The notes: generated by a model not told the origin, from the sequence alone. 64,000 bases of DNA from Sphaerosporella brunnea (GCA_008704415.1 VXIS01000008.1:186001-250000); one strand, 5' to 3'. Positions 22,105-32,923 are shown, numbered from the stretch's first letter. A program made the numbers and translations.

Positions 22105-22422
22105 ATGGAGCTGTTCGCGCTGGAAAAGGTGAAGGAAAAGGAAAACGGCAAAGATAAAGAACCTTTCGCTGTCCTTGTTCATGCCACAGTGTCGGAAAAG
22201 CATGCCCTGAAGGCGGATGGATTACGCGAGGCGTGCAATGCGCTTCCTGCGCAAGCCAGGAAGGAAGCCGCGCAGGATAGGCATGCTGCAACACACACGG
22301 TGCAGGCGATAGATCCTCCGGATCCCGAATACCTGAAGTGGGGGACGTTTGTGATCGGCATCGCAGACGGGGTGGTCGCCGCGTCTTCTCGGCGCCGAAC
22401 ATGGTCGGTGGCAGTCAGGTAA
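22105..22422 (+). CDS. Small protein, possibly Crinkler/RHS-like, copy 1
   Basis: An ATG at 22,105 opens 105 codons to a TAA. The protein starts MELFALEKVKEKENGKDKE, then PFAVLVHATVSEKHALKADG, LREACNALPA and near the end GTFVIGIADG. Copy 2 at 24,770-25,110 preserves these positions and adds RIVFVVPDEYAATYTVQS, where copy 1 has diverged. An F-x-T-V-x-x-x-Hxx-xxxGL segment followed by FVVP resembles the mid-region of fungal Crinkler/RHS-type proteins. That likeness is an inference from remembered patterns, not a search. Similarity between the copies at the protein level supports real coding ancestry. Confidence 0.4.
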   Translation: MELFALEKVKEKENGKDKEPFAVLVHATVSEKHALKADGLREACNALPAQARKEAAQDRHAATHTVQAIDPPDPEYLKWGTFVIGIADGVVAASSRRRTWSVAVR

Positions 22423-24634
22423 TCGGAAGATTTTGGCGTGCGTGATGCCATGTCCTGCCGTCTCTTCCGAGTGGCGGTTTCGCGGTCCGGTTTCTTTGCG
22501 TGTATAGGTGGTTGCTGTGTTTAATTGCGGTGTCGGTGGAAGATTTCGTTTTCCTGCGGAAGGTCGTGTTTTTGATCGCGGCGTTGATCTGGCAATACCT
22601 CGAATCGCACTCGCCTGCCTTCCGAGTGACATTGGACGCCCAGTGCAAACGTTTCCTTCACAAAACCTGATCGCCCAAACATCACCGCTCAACTCACGGC
22701 AGCCCGAAACGCACGCACCTGCCTGGCATGATGTAACTGTGCACAGAGTGCTGCGCGTTGATCTGTACGCCATCCCATGAGCTAGTAATGCAGAATACGC
22801 ACTCACAATGCAAATCCAAACCACCGTACTTTGCAGCTCGTACACTGTGTACGTGGATGTTGTCACTGATCCGTGATTCAATTCATCGCGTCCGGACTTC
22901 AACCGGCAAACCGAACCATCAAACAACGACAACAATCACGTCGCCAACCCGCCCCGTACCCCCGCAACGTTTTGCGCAATCGGTGAAGTTCCTCCAGTAA
23001 CGCGGCCTGCGCGCTCTATCGCGCCTTGCATATCATTTTCACGTGGACCCGCACGCGCGGTTGAGCGAGTCATTTGTCTGTATGTCCGCACGTTTTGTGT
23101 GCATGCTGGATCCGGGGAGGCGGGGGGTGGCGGTGAATCGGCGCTGGGCGTGGCAATAGGTATCAAAATCTTAACACTTTATGTATCCATCAGGTGACCG
23201 GATTTGTAGAACCGCCATTTGCCTGTATACCTGGCGGCCAAGAACACGGCCGGCGTGACCTACTATCTACACCGATACCTCAACCGTCCCCGGCTCTCTG
23301 AGCCCGGTGGCCGCCAGAACCTGTTCCCGCGCAGAACGACCCGCACACCGGCTTCACCGCTCAAGCTGCTCGGGCTTCAACTCTCGGTGTAAAGTTTTCG
23401 TTGGTGGGCGCTAGTCTCGAGCTTTTTCAGCCAAGGAAAGGGCTCGACAAGAGCTATCGCCATATGCCTCTCTGGATGTGGCATCACTAGACCTACAGTG
23501 CTCTTCGCGTCGATTGTTTGAGAGGTCGGCCGTGGTATGTACAGCCAGGTTGTTGGCAGTCTTTCAAGGTCACACCATGCAGAAGATCGGAAAGTGGATG
23601 ATCACTCTGCGGTGCTGGAGTTTGTTGTAGACGATCTCTGCGGTTGCGGTAGTCTCTGCGGTGTTGCCGGCGTTGGATCTGATGTGTGCGCCGAGGAGTG
23701 ATTCTTTTACCCACCCATCACGCGGTTGAAACGGGGATTTGTGCGGAAGGTTGATACCTGTAATGGTGTGCCGTGGACAGTGTGGGGAGTAAGATCACTT
23801 GGACAGTCGCATAGCCCCAAGCGATTATTTGGAAACCCGTGAGATGTCAACCACAACCGGATCCAGCCTAGATCGCTGTGCCTACGTCTACACCATATCT
23901 ACATCGTTGTGCCCAGCGTCCTCAGAGCCACCTGTGCCCAACGCCAGAGGCTGAGTGTGATCGATACATCCATGGAGTCCAAATGTTTTCTTCCCTAAAA
24001 AGCATTGAGGGTGGCAACAACACCCGTTCGGCCAGTGAATTGCTGAACGGTGGCCACTCCTTAAATCAAAGCTGATTTGCAACCTCTCGTATCGTCACAG
24101 ACTAGTCATACAACGGTTCTTTTGTTGTTTATTTCCCTCTAACATAGTCTGTATGAGACCAAGATGACAGTCCCGCTTTTGTCCTGTCCGCCCCCTTGTT
24201 CAGCCAATATCATGAGCCCAGTGCTGCCAGCCGAAACCTGGAATGCACTGAGTATGGAAGACAGCGAAACCGAGTGCCGGATCACTGCTACTGGGCCTAT
24301 AAATTTTCTCCACACAACGGCGAACCAACATCCTCCTCCACCACTCATTGCCCAACCGTTGCCTGCGTGAAAAACTAGGGATATGCGGCTTGGCAGGGAG
24401 TAACTACGGTCATGTGTATCTGCTTGTAACAGAGAATACACACGCATAATCAACACCACCGCACTTTACACTCAAACACTGCCCACGTGCATATACGCCC
24501 GCATTGCTCAATATTCATGTTTTTTTTTTTCGTTGCGGGGAGGAATGCCACGTTCACTCCTCAGCATGTCGTGACGCATGTGCACGCTTGTACCGATCCC
24601 GTCCGGCAAACGACCGAACTATCAAGCCGCAACC

Positions 24635-25110
24635 ATGCCGTCAACGACACCCGAACTGTTTTTCGAAACAGGGAGGCAGGAGGTGCTCGTTGCCACCGGC
24701 GGGGACCTGGCGATCGCCTAAGTTAGAAGCATTGGGCGACCTGCTCCGCCTATCCCCTAGGTCGCCAAAATGTGCCACTGGCATGACAAACAAAACAAAT
24801 ATTTGCGCGCGGAACAGCTCCACTTGACTGCCATTGATGATGGGCTCACAATCTCACTGGAAAAGGGAAAAGAAAACGGCAAGGCTAAAGAACCTTTCGC
24901 CATCGTTTTTCAGGTCACCGTGTCGGACAAACATCCCCTGACGGCGGATGGATTACGCAAGGCGAACAACGCGCTTCCTGCGGATCGCCCAGGATAGTCT
25001 TCGTCGTGCCTGACGAGTATGCTGCAACATACACGGTGCAGTCGACAGATCCGGCAGATCCCGAATTCCGGGAACGGCAACGGTTTGTCATCGGCATCAC
25101 GGACGACGTG
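24635..25110 (+). pseudogene. Possible Crinkler/RHS-like protein, copy 2
   Basis: An upstream ATG at 24,635 gives a short peptide (MPSTTPELFFETGRQEVLVA) ending in TAA. A second ATG at 24,770 opens a frame with LEKGKENGKAKEPFAIVFQV, TVSDKHPLTADG, LRKANNALPA and a TAG. One frame over, the chain continues RIVFVVPDEYAATYTVQS and RFVIGITDDVVA. The order matches copy 1. The FVVP segment after a Gly-Leu-rich helix recalls Crinkler/RHS-type effectors, but the catalytic region was not identified. The frameshift marks it as broken unless an unseen intron rescues it. Confidence 0.4.
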
Positions 25111-25894
25111 GTCGCCGCGTCGTGTCGGCGCCCAACATGGTCGGTGGCAGTCAGGGCCGTACCATGTAATGGCGTGCTTGATACTTTGTCCTGCCGTCGT
25201 CTGTTTCGAGTCTGGTTTCTTTACATGGATAGGTGGTTGGAGCGTTTACTTGTGGTGTCGGTTGCAGATTGCTTTTGTTTGCGCCAGGTCATTTTTTTGA
25301 TGAAGGGATGGATCTGGCAATACTGCAAATGGCACTCACCTTTTGAGTGATATTCTTGATGTCTTGCGCTGCGATTTGTGTATATTGATGGTCGCCTGAT
25401 CCGGATAGGTGGTTGCTGCGTTTACTTGTGGTGTCGGTTGAAGGTTTACGCTTTCTGCGGAACGTTGTTCCGAATCGCCGTTGTCTTCCGCGTGATATTG
25501 GACGGCTGAGTGCAAATGTTTCTTTCAGACAGCGTCATCGCCCAAATGTCCCTCCACTCACGGGTAACCCAAAACGCAGCTGTTGACGGTGGAGTGCTGG
25601 TTTGTGAGGCCGCCCGTTGATTTGTACGCCCATCTGCTTGTGATAGAGAATAATCCAAATCCAAATCACACCGTACTTTCTTTGCACTCGTATCTCTGAT
25701 CCGTGATTTAGGTCATCGCGTCCGGACTTGAACCGCCAAACCACCGCACAACCACAATCAGGTCATCAACCGCTCCGTACCCTTGCAACGTTTTTCGCAA
25801 TCGGTGGCTTCGTCGAGTTGCACATCATTTTCACGTGGCCATGGCCGCTTTTCAGATCCGGCCCAGACACGTCTGGACCGCGGATGTTGCGGTT

Positions 25895-26140
25895 GCCGAC
25901 AACAGCGGACACACCGCACTATTCTCGGCTTCCAAGTGAGGCCAGGAGGAGGTGGCACGGGTGTCGACATCTCGATCGCCGGCGCCGCTGGATGAACCCC
26001 CTTGCGCTGTGCGGTGATGGGTTCCCCGGTTGCTCATTGAGAAAGGCGCCAACATTTCAGCCGCCGACTGTCGAAGGGGGCTCTCGATGCACTGGGCCGC
26101 CCGACAGGCGGTAATCCAGCTAGTATGTGACGAGTGCGGA
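25895..26140 (+). pseudogene. Ankyrin-repeat fragment in copy 2
   Basis: Pieces in changing frames read DNSGHTALFSASK, TPLRCAVMGSPVAH, then LLIEKGANISAADCRRG and LSMHWAARQAVIQLV. These are two to three decayed ankyrin repeats. Frameshifts and stops separate them. The order suggests one parent gene with several repeats. Confidence 0.6.
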
Positions 26141-26807
26141 GTGCACTGAACGGCGGCACCGCCCGCGAGTTATGATCGCGAGTCTTGCCGCTCTGTCTGT
26201 CCGCACGTGTTGTGTAAATGAAGGGGGCGGTGGCGGCAAGGATCCGGAATCGCGCCGATGGGCGTGGCAATAGGTATCAAAATATCAACACTTGATCTAT
26301 CCGGTGGGTGCCAGAAGTTGTCGAACCGACATTGGCCTCTATGCCCATGACTTACGCAGCGCCGAACCACACCGCGCTCTACGACCTCCACACTTGTGCC
26401 CCCTCTCAAGCACGAATGCCGCCGGAAGCACTTCCCTCGCAGAACAACATGGACCCCAGTTGCGACGCCACTATTGGCGGACAATTTTGCTTGGTGGGCG
26501 CGAGTTTCTGAGATTGTGCAGTCACGCAAAGACCGCGTCAAGAGCTATCACCCTGTGCCTAAGTGGGTGAGCAATGAGCTCAGGGGCAGTCGTTTCGGAA
26601 GTCGGCCGCGGGTGGACCTGGCATATTCAGCGAGGTTATAGACATTCGCATTCTTTCAAGATCACACCGTGCAAACGATCCGAAATTGGATGAGCGCGCT
26701 GTGGTGTTGGAGTTTGTGCAGACGTATCTGAGAACCCTGCCGAGGCGGCCGGAGTTGAAGCGCGTTGTGTTGTGTTGCTGCCGTTGGATCTGGTGTGTGA
26801 TTAGTGG

Positions 26808-26957
26808 TGATGCGGTGTAGAGCGGAGCCGTGGAGGAGCGTCAGCGACGACACTGAATGAAAGCAACTGCGCCGTGTTGCATACACATTCTCCCTGACCG
26901 CAACGTACATATGACTTTACCTTAAGTGGCGCTGTACTCATGACTGCACATCGTGTG
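26808..26957 (-). repeat. Dispersed terminal block, copy 2
   Basis: Reverse complement of the block at 1-112, reading AGTCATGAGTACAGCGCC outward and ending in CACGGCGCAGTTGCTTTCATT, then GCTCCTCCACGGCTCCGCTC (start of a minisatellite unit). The outer edge abuts CGTGTGGTCCCCACACGG, a near-palindrome. Confidence 0.6.
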
Positions 26958-27319
26958 GTCCCCACACGGCGAGCCATGATAATTTCAGCTTCACTCAATC
27001 TTTAATTGCGTAGAATAAGGGCGAAACGTATGTGTGTGTTATGATGCCCTTACCCACAGCGTGTCCCTCAGGCAAAGGTAGGGTCAGACATAGATTCAAT
27101 CCTATTGGAGCACTTCCCATAACTCTATCCTTGCCGGATAGAAAGTGCCATTTTTTGGGTTACAAGCCGAATAGATGGGGTGGCTTCCCGTGAGATTGGG
27201 CGAAAATGCTAACCCTAAGTGCTCCATTCAATACAACAAACAAACCCTAAGCCAAATATAAACCCGCCCCATTCTCCGCAACGTCGCCAACATCCTTCCA
27301 ATCAACCAACCCGCTCACC

Positions 27320-28391
27320 ATGGCAACACTAAGCAGCGTCCCTCCCGAGCTCCACATCGAAATGCTCAGCAAGCTACCCGATCTACGCTGACCTTGGCAA
27401 CAATATTCTGCTCACGTGCCATCCACCATCGCACGGCATGATGTTATGGAACGGGTTTTAAACGCGGAGTTCCCGTTGGCATCCATCATCGGCGAAATTG
27501 ATTGCGTTTTACAGCAGGACTGCGTCGCAGCACTGCGGGACCGGTCAAGCGACGTTCGTGGCAAGATCCTCGATATCCTATGTGTCACCCAAGGATTGGT
27601 CAGTGCCTGGTGTCGCCGGTTTTGCGAGGACAGTCTGCCGGAGCTGCCCTGTGAGGATCACAGTCCACCTTCACCGTCAGAACGCCTCAGGATCCAGCGC
27701 GCATTCAATCGGTTTTGGGCGTTATCGCGTGCCACCGCGGCCTCCGGCATAAAATACACCACCGTCAGGGACGATTTGTCTTTCGCCAAAACGTACATGT
27801 TGTGCTACAGCCTCTGGGAGATCGCTGAAATCTCACTGATCTGCCGGTATATCCACCAAAAACTGGATCGCTTGTGCTTATTGCACGGAACGGATACAAA
27901 CATCCGCCGTTCTTTCTTGAGAGATTACGGCAAGTCGCCTCACCCCGCGAGTTACAGCAGTACTAACAACTAGAACTACAGGAGACACTGCCAACGACCT
28001 AACAGTATTCTCCCTCGCCCTCCTAGACCTACCGACACTGCACTCACTGCTGTCCTCACCCCAAACCGCAAGCAGCTTCGCAACATACCTCGGCAAGCAA
28101 CTCAGCTGCTACCGGAAGTGGTCAAACCTCTTCACCGCGGACCGGACGAACCGCGACCTCGATCCCACCTCCTCCCCGCCGCGATGTATGTGTACGCGCC
28201 GCGACATGCCCTCAGATGAGTATGAACAATGTCTGCGTGGCACTGCCGAGGACATCGGTACGGAACTGGGATTTGAATTTGTTGAAGACGAGGTGCGGTA
28301 TGACTTGACGCTTTGGGATGATGGTCGCTTGGAGCGGTTGGGGTTGTTTCTGCCGGTGGTGTCGTGTATTGAAATATTCAGCCACGTTTGA
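27320..28391 (+). pseudogene. F-box-like protein gene, frameshifted
   Basis: An ATG at 27,320 in good context (CTCACCATGG) follows a TATA-like ATATAAAC about 60 bp upstream. The chain starts MATLSSVPPELHIEMLSKLP, a typical fungal F-box opening (PPEL-xxIxxxLP). The frame then changes twice (LTLATIFCSRAIHH, then RHDVMERVLNAEFP) and stays open to about 27,970. After another shift it runs from about 27,982 (GDTANDLTVFSLALLDLPTL) to a TGA at 28,389-28,391. F-box proteins recruit substrates to SCF ubiquitin ligases through Skp1. Total length of about 340 residues suits the family. The breaks could in part be introns, but no good GT-AG pair joins the first two, so a decaying gene is more likely. Confidence 0.6.
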
Positions 28392-28429
28392 TGTCTAACG
28401 GTGTTGCGGTTTCCGGAGGCTCAAACGGT

Positions 28430-28625
28430 CGGATTTTGGATCAATGCGACTGCACAGCTCCTCCAGTCAGGAGCGGAGCAACTGCCTAACTCTACCCTGG
28501 AGGAGCGAAGCCATGGAGGAGCTTTAGCGACAACACTGCAGAGCGAGTGCACAGCTTTACCATTCTGTAGTAGAGCCGTGGAGGAGCTTTAGCAACGATA
28601 CTGCAGAGCGACTACGCTGCTGTAC
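28430..28625 (-). repeat. 65-bp minisatellite, about three units
   Basis: On the plus strand GAGGAGCTTTAGC-ACAACACTGCAGAGCG recurs (shown in pieces), with CTGTAGTAGAGCCGTGGAG. It is the reverse complement of the array at 110-240. Units are diverged. The array is separated by about 120 bp from the dispersed terminal block at 28,742-28,840. Confidence 0.65.
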
Positions 28626-28741
28626 ACACTGCTAGATTTGTAGATAGTTCTGGAATGGGATAGAATTGTATTTATCCGTGCGAGTGCTAGCTGTGGGGTG
28701 AGACGGTCTTGCCTCCTCGACCCCAACCCACTACCTCCTGT

Positions 28742-28854
28742 CTTGACTTTACTGCGCCGTGTTTCACGCACATACGCCCTGACTTCAACGTACATATGAC
28801 TTTACATTAAGTGGCGCTGTACTAATGTCTGCACACCGTGTGGTCACCACACGG
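28742..28854 (-). repeat. Dispersed terminal block, copy 3, with palindromic edge
   Basis: The block is the reverse complement of 1-112 (ACATTAGTACAGCGCCACTT inward). Its outer edge lies in CCGTGTGGTCACCACACGG (28,836-28,854), a 19-bp perfect inverted repeat around one central base. All four copies of the block begin near such a CACACGG-type sequence, so this may be the element terminus or its preferred target. Confidence 0.55.
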
Positions 28855-28889
28855 ATGTTCACTTGTAAACAAAATAAAATTATCTACCG

Positions 28890-29574
28890 CCAACACTGAC
28901 GGTTCCCCCGAACCCACCACCAGCAGGCAAAGCAGCGGGCAAACACCCCGGCGCAGAAGCCGACGAAACACGTACGGGAGATCTCTCCCCCGACCTCCGT
29001 AATGCATTCGAAGCATGCGGGGCGGAGCGATGCACTGGTCTCAGTGCGCCCATCGCCTGACACGCGGGATGCGCCAGCCTCGACCGGCCCCCGCGATGAG
29101 GCTGAGGCGATAGAGGGATGGCAGAAGGTCGAGAGAAGGAAGCGCAGGCGGTCCACGGGCCGCACTGCCGCGCAGTCAGTCCGGAAGAGCGTCCCGTCCT
29201 GGGCCCAAGTGGCCGGTGACGGAGTTGTGTGGTTCACCTTCTACATAGGAGGAGGAGCGGGCAACACCAGGTCACGCACGACGCCCAAACCCTGGGGGGT
29301 CGGAATGAAGGAGAAGGAGAAGGGGACGGAGAAGGGAAAGGGGAAATGGGAGGAGAAAGAGCAGCGGGTTCCTGACGGCCGGGTGTGAAGAAGGGCGAAA
29401 CACACCCTTTTCTGTATACGGGTTGCGATTTGGTTGATTTTCTTTCGTTAAGAGATCCGCAGGCGCCAACAGTAGGGTTATTCCCATGGGGCTTGTTCCT
29501 AAGGGGTTGCACGGTTTCCGTTTTCGATACATGCCATAGCCGCAAGTGGGCGAAGGCAATATGATTAAAACAAA
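28890..29574 (+). mobile_element. LINE-like ORF1-only element, copy B (5' truncated)
   Basis: A frame with start-like ATG at 29,002 continues to 29,388 and includes EAIEGWQKVERRKRRR, then SVRKSVPSWAQVAGDG and a Lys/Glu-rich tail. The same protein occurs in the longer copy at 40,800-41,070 (WPKVERKKRKRHSG, SVPSWAGMVGDG). Directly after the stop comes a 3' untranslated stretch ending in the hairpin module CATGCCATAGCCGCAAGTGG and CAATATGATTAAAA (29,530-29,570). Basic gag-like proteins with a SWA motif fit ORF1 of non-LTR retrotransposons. No reverse transcriptase is present. Confidence 0.45.
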
Positions 29575-29628
29575 AAATCGGACAAAATAGTGGCGTTCAC
29601 ACCGTCGAATCTGAGCCAGATTCGAGGT

Positions 29629-29668
29629 CGAATCGGCGAAACAGATCCGGATCTATTTCGCTGATTCG
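29629..29668. repeat. 40-bp imperfect palindrome
   Basis: Centred between 29,648 and 29,649 (AGATCC|GGATCT), the two 20-bp arms match at 18 positions. The surroundings hold further CGAATC/GATTCG repeats, so a larger cruciform is possible. It begins about 55 bp after the 3' end of the LINE-like element. Function unknown. Confidence 0.6.
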
Positions 29669-30139
29669 TCGAACCATGTTTCGCCTCCGGAGTTGAAACA
29701 AGGCGATCCAGAGGTCGAATCTCAGCTCGAAACAGCGGCTGGCAATTTTTTTTTTCTTCACCACAGGTAATCATCCCACATCCTCCCCCGGTGGCCGCAA
29801 TACCACAACCTGGCGCGCGATACCACAACCTTGCGCGCGCCGCGATACCACACTCGCACCTGGTGCTGGGCTGGGGTACTGGGTTTTCACCATGATTGCG
29901 AACGTGTGGGCTTGGCAGATAGTCGATTCGAGGGGCTGACCCCCCACGGTTGACGGAGCAGCAGGATTTGGGCGGTTGCCGGAATGGAAGGATCTGGGCT
30001 GGATGGGAGGGTTGTTTAGAAGGGTTTGCGCTGGTAGGAACGAAGGGCCCAGGTGCCGGGAAAGAGATTGTGGCGGATCGGCGCAGGAAGAGCGGGGGAT
30101 CTGGACGGACCTCGAAGCCCTTTAAATCGGGCCCGAGGA

Positions 30140-30310
30140 CCCCGTCCGGAGTCCTCTACTCAACTCAGACCGCACGTCTTCTCACAGTTTTCTGCCCGCC
30201 CACCGACACCCCTTTTCTTCTTTTGCTCCATTTCCCTGTAGCTCTGCCCACGGGCGAGGCTGGGAGGAGTTTACGCTCGGCCCGCGGGGGCTCGGGGTTG
30301 GAGCGATCGG
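30140..30310 (+). repeat. Low-copy repeat shared with 34.0 kb
   Basis: CCATTTCCCTGTAGCTCTG followed by ACGGG-GAGGCTGGGAGGAG and GCTCGG recurs at about 34,050-34,105. The stretch around it (29,700-30,480) is GC-rich with no recognised gene. This could be part of an element end or promoter. Confidence 0.4.
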
Positions 30311-30585
30311 GTCACCAACTCTCACCCCTCGGTCCGGGCTAGGGGCAAACCGTCGGATACGTTGGATTTGACGGTTTTGCTTCTTAGTTTTGCACAGTTA
30401 ATTGGTCGGTTTCAAGTTCTCTCAAATACATCACCGCGGTCTACAATCCACCCGCCGGAGGAAAGCACTAGGCAGCGGGCAAAGCAGGGGTTGCCACTGA
30501 ACAGGTAAGGAACACTATACAAGTAAGCGATGCCCGGTGTCCAGACAATAAAAGGCGCTGACTGTCCAGCAGGCCGCGGTCAATC

Positions 30586-31080
30586 ATGAAGTGCTCGTTC
30601 TGCGATTGTCCATTCCATATCCACGGCAGCTATTCCAAGACCAAAAGGTGTGTTTTTGTCGGTGCACCAAACCCCCACCCCAGCACAGCTGTATTGGTGC
30701 ACAGCGCAGCCAAAGAAAGGCATACTGGGTTCATAAAGATGGCTCCGAGGATGAAGCGCAGCTTCATCGTGCGGTTGAACGGGGGGGCAGTGATTCTGCA
30801 GGCTCAGTAACTACGTTCAGTTGCATCCCCCGTCATACCGTTGATCGTGCGGCAGCTATACCTGTACGTGCGTGCGGCCAGTATCAGATGAACCAAATTC
30901 CGTGTGTGTAGACATGCCGTGCAGTTGCCTTGATACGCAAACTTGGCAAATGCATCCGCATTATTTCGTGCACGAGTTTTTTTGTCATGACCACCTACTG
31001 TCATACGAACCGGGCGAACCTGCGTCCCGCAGACTTTACAGACATGCCGTCAAGCGTAGACAGCTTGCAACCTGACCTCA
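30586..31080 (+). other. Cys/His-rich frames, unassigned
   Basis: An ATG at 30,586 gives MKCSFCDCPFHIHGSYSKTK and a short frame to 30,810. A further frame reads CVDMPCSCLDTQTWQMHPHY before 31,000. Clustered Cys and His look zinc-finger-like, but no family was recognised. The region may be a decayed transposase zinc finger. Confidence 0.2.
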
Positions 31081-31360
31081 GAAAAACCTCGAGGACGTCC
31101 CAAAGAACGCAGGTTGCGTAAAGCCGAACGGCGACGGCACCGCACTCGTGCAGCCCGAGCAGCAGCTGAGGTGGCTGACAATACTCCGCAAAGCTGTGCA
31201 CAGTTGGGTAGGTGGAGGAAGGGAGTCATCATGTCGATGGGGGTTTGAATGTTGACTTGTTGGCTGGATGGATGCGTTCATAGTGGGAGGACTGAGTGCA
31301 ACAAAGGGTTCGGGTAGCCTCACGTCTTTACCATCAACATCCGGATTGTATTGTTACACC

Positions 31361-31560
31361 TAGTCGCTCGTGGCGCAGTTGGTAAGGCCTTGCTAACTGC
31401 GTCAGTCCTGAACGTGGAGGGTTCGATTCTCACATCGGCTGGCTGCTGACGGTGAAGTTGAAATACACCCTTCCCTAGGTTACAAGCCCTAGCTAGGCTT
31501 GGAAGATATACCTACCTGAGGTCAAAGCCGAGCCAGCGGAGACCGCGACGGTAGTTATAT
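31361..31560 (+). repeat. tRNA-like sequence, probable SINE or decayed tRNA
   Basis: The stretch contains a perfect Pol III A box (TGGCGCAGTTGG at about 31,370) and a near-perfect B box (GGTTCGATTCT at about 31,419). The possible acceptor arms AGTCGCT/ATCGGCT pair at most positions. The distance from A box to T loop is about 5 nt longer than in a standard tRNA, and no good anticodon stem forms. A tRNA-derived SINE head is therefore more likely than a working tRNA. The sequence downstream to about 31,560 may be its body. Confidence 0.4.
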
Positions 31561-31926
31561 CTTTTGCTGCCATGATGTTCCTTTTTCATCACCATGATGG
31601 TTCCTTCATCAGCTACTGAAGACCTGTCTACGCACAGTATGTTGCTGATGACTCCACAACCGACAGCAAATCCTCATCCACGGCAAGCCATCCGATTCGA
31701 AGCGCCAGCCACAGGCCGTGACAACGTCGTGCCGACCGAATAACGTCTCACTGTGCTTCACAGCAGTTGGGGAGACGATTCAACTCCTGATCAAGCTCTA
31801 CTAACACCCCTATCGTGAACCAGATCCCCCTCACGCTTTACATTGAAGAAGCAACGCGACATCAGATATCGCGATAGCGACAGCCCTGCGCGGGAACTTT
31901 TCTCGGTAAATGTCTGACGCCAAGGC

Positions 31927-32680
31927 GTGGGCAAGCGAGCCTTCATGATTTGCAGGACTGAAGCGCTTCTTCGCGGGGACTTTGCTGACATATCCCGAGC
32001 TTTTGAAAGGCAACCTCTTCATGATGTCGAAGGAGCGTCGCATGGTATGAACCCCAGTTGGGTTGTCGCCTCATCGTCGGCTCAAGCTGCAAGCTTGTGC
32101 CCAGACGAGAACGGCCGTGAAGTGAACGGCCATGACGAGCACAGTAAAGAAAGCCCAGATGAAAGCGATGATGAAGGCTTCTATGAGAGCTTTTGCGAGA
32201 TTCATGACGGCAGCTACGCCTCACCGCCGGCCTAAGCCCTGCAGGCATCTGCCCACCGAGAACGGCATTGACGAGCACAGTAAAGAAAGCGCCCACGAAA
32301 GGGACGATGAAATCGTCTATGACAGCTCTTGCGAGATTGATGACGACAGCTTCTACCGTCGTAGCGCCGCTGGCATTGACTCCAGAGCACATGCCGCCAG
32401 GAGCAAAGACTGCACTCTGCCACAGAGAGGGGTACCGTTAAAACCCGGAGATTGCCATGACAGCCCATCAACTGATATGTACGCCGAGTACAATAAAAAT
32501 ACTCACCCGTCTCTTTGCAGACCTATTGAACCTGTTACGACTGGCAGATATAATGGAGCGATACCAGACGATTCTCCAGCACCTCAAACATCAGTTCAGT
32601 CCGAAGTCAAAAGAAACCCTACCTCAGGGTGGAGGGGCAAGGAAATCATGTGGAGTGGCGGCTGCCGCCCAGCCCATTGA
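31927..32680 (+). CDS. Acidic protein frames with a 150-bp tandem duplication
   Basis: One frame (31,927-32,235) carries HDEHSKESPDESDDEGFYES and FCEIHDGSY. A second (32,132-32,680) carries ENGIDEHSKESAHERDDEIV, YDSSCEIDDDSFY. The two match because DNA at about 32,064-32,212 is duplicated at about 32,213-32,360. The frame preserved in both copies is the acidic one, which suggests coding constraint before decay or a splice joining them. Acidic Asp/Glu/Ser tracts are common in nuclear proteins. No domain was recognised. Confidence 0.3.
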
Positions 32681-32923
32681 CGTGGATTCGTCGCCCCCGG
32701 GTGTGTTCAATTTCGCAAGTCGGCGCAGGAAGATTGCAAGGTTTTCCCTGGGGGCCGTCGATGCAGCGTTGGAGCGCCCCACGCAGAGGCAGACCTCTCA
32801 TCTGCATGTGCGGAGTCCCGGAAACTCATTCAGCGCAGCCCGAGGGTTTGGGGAAGGTCAGAACCCCATGCATTTCTTTCCTACGAGCCATTGAAATTGT
32901 TCAGCGCCCTCCCCACCACGAGC

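Larger units (their letters stand above)
21755..23740 (+). repeat. Segmental duplication, copy 1
   Basis: Diverged similarity to about 24,420-26,830 runs through most of this stretch in the same order. Landmarks are ATAATCAACACCACCGCAC, the TTTTTTCGTTGCGGGG tract, GGCGGATGGATTACGC, TCATCGCGTCCGGACTT and GGCGTGGCAATAGGTATCAA. The copies differ by indels and substitutions, so the duplication is not recent. Both carry ankyrin fragments and the same small protein described below. Confidence 0.75.
24420..26830 (+). repeat. Segmental duplication, copy 2
   Basis: This is the second copy of 21,755-23,740, in the same orientation and separated by about 700 bp. It holds a CRN/RHS-like fragment (24,770-25,110), ankyrin pieces (25,895-26,140) and the shared 3' half. 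Inside it, ATAGGTGGTTGCTGCGTTTACTTG near 25,220 and 25,405 is repeated locally, so copy 2 also has an internal duplication (motif given here in two parts by position). It ends at a dispersed terminal block. Confidence 0.7.
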
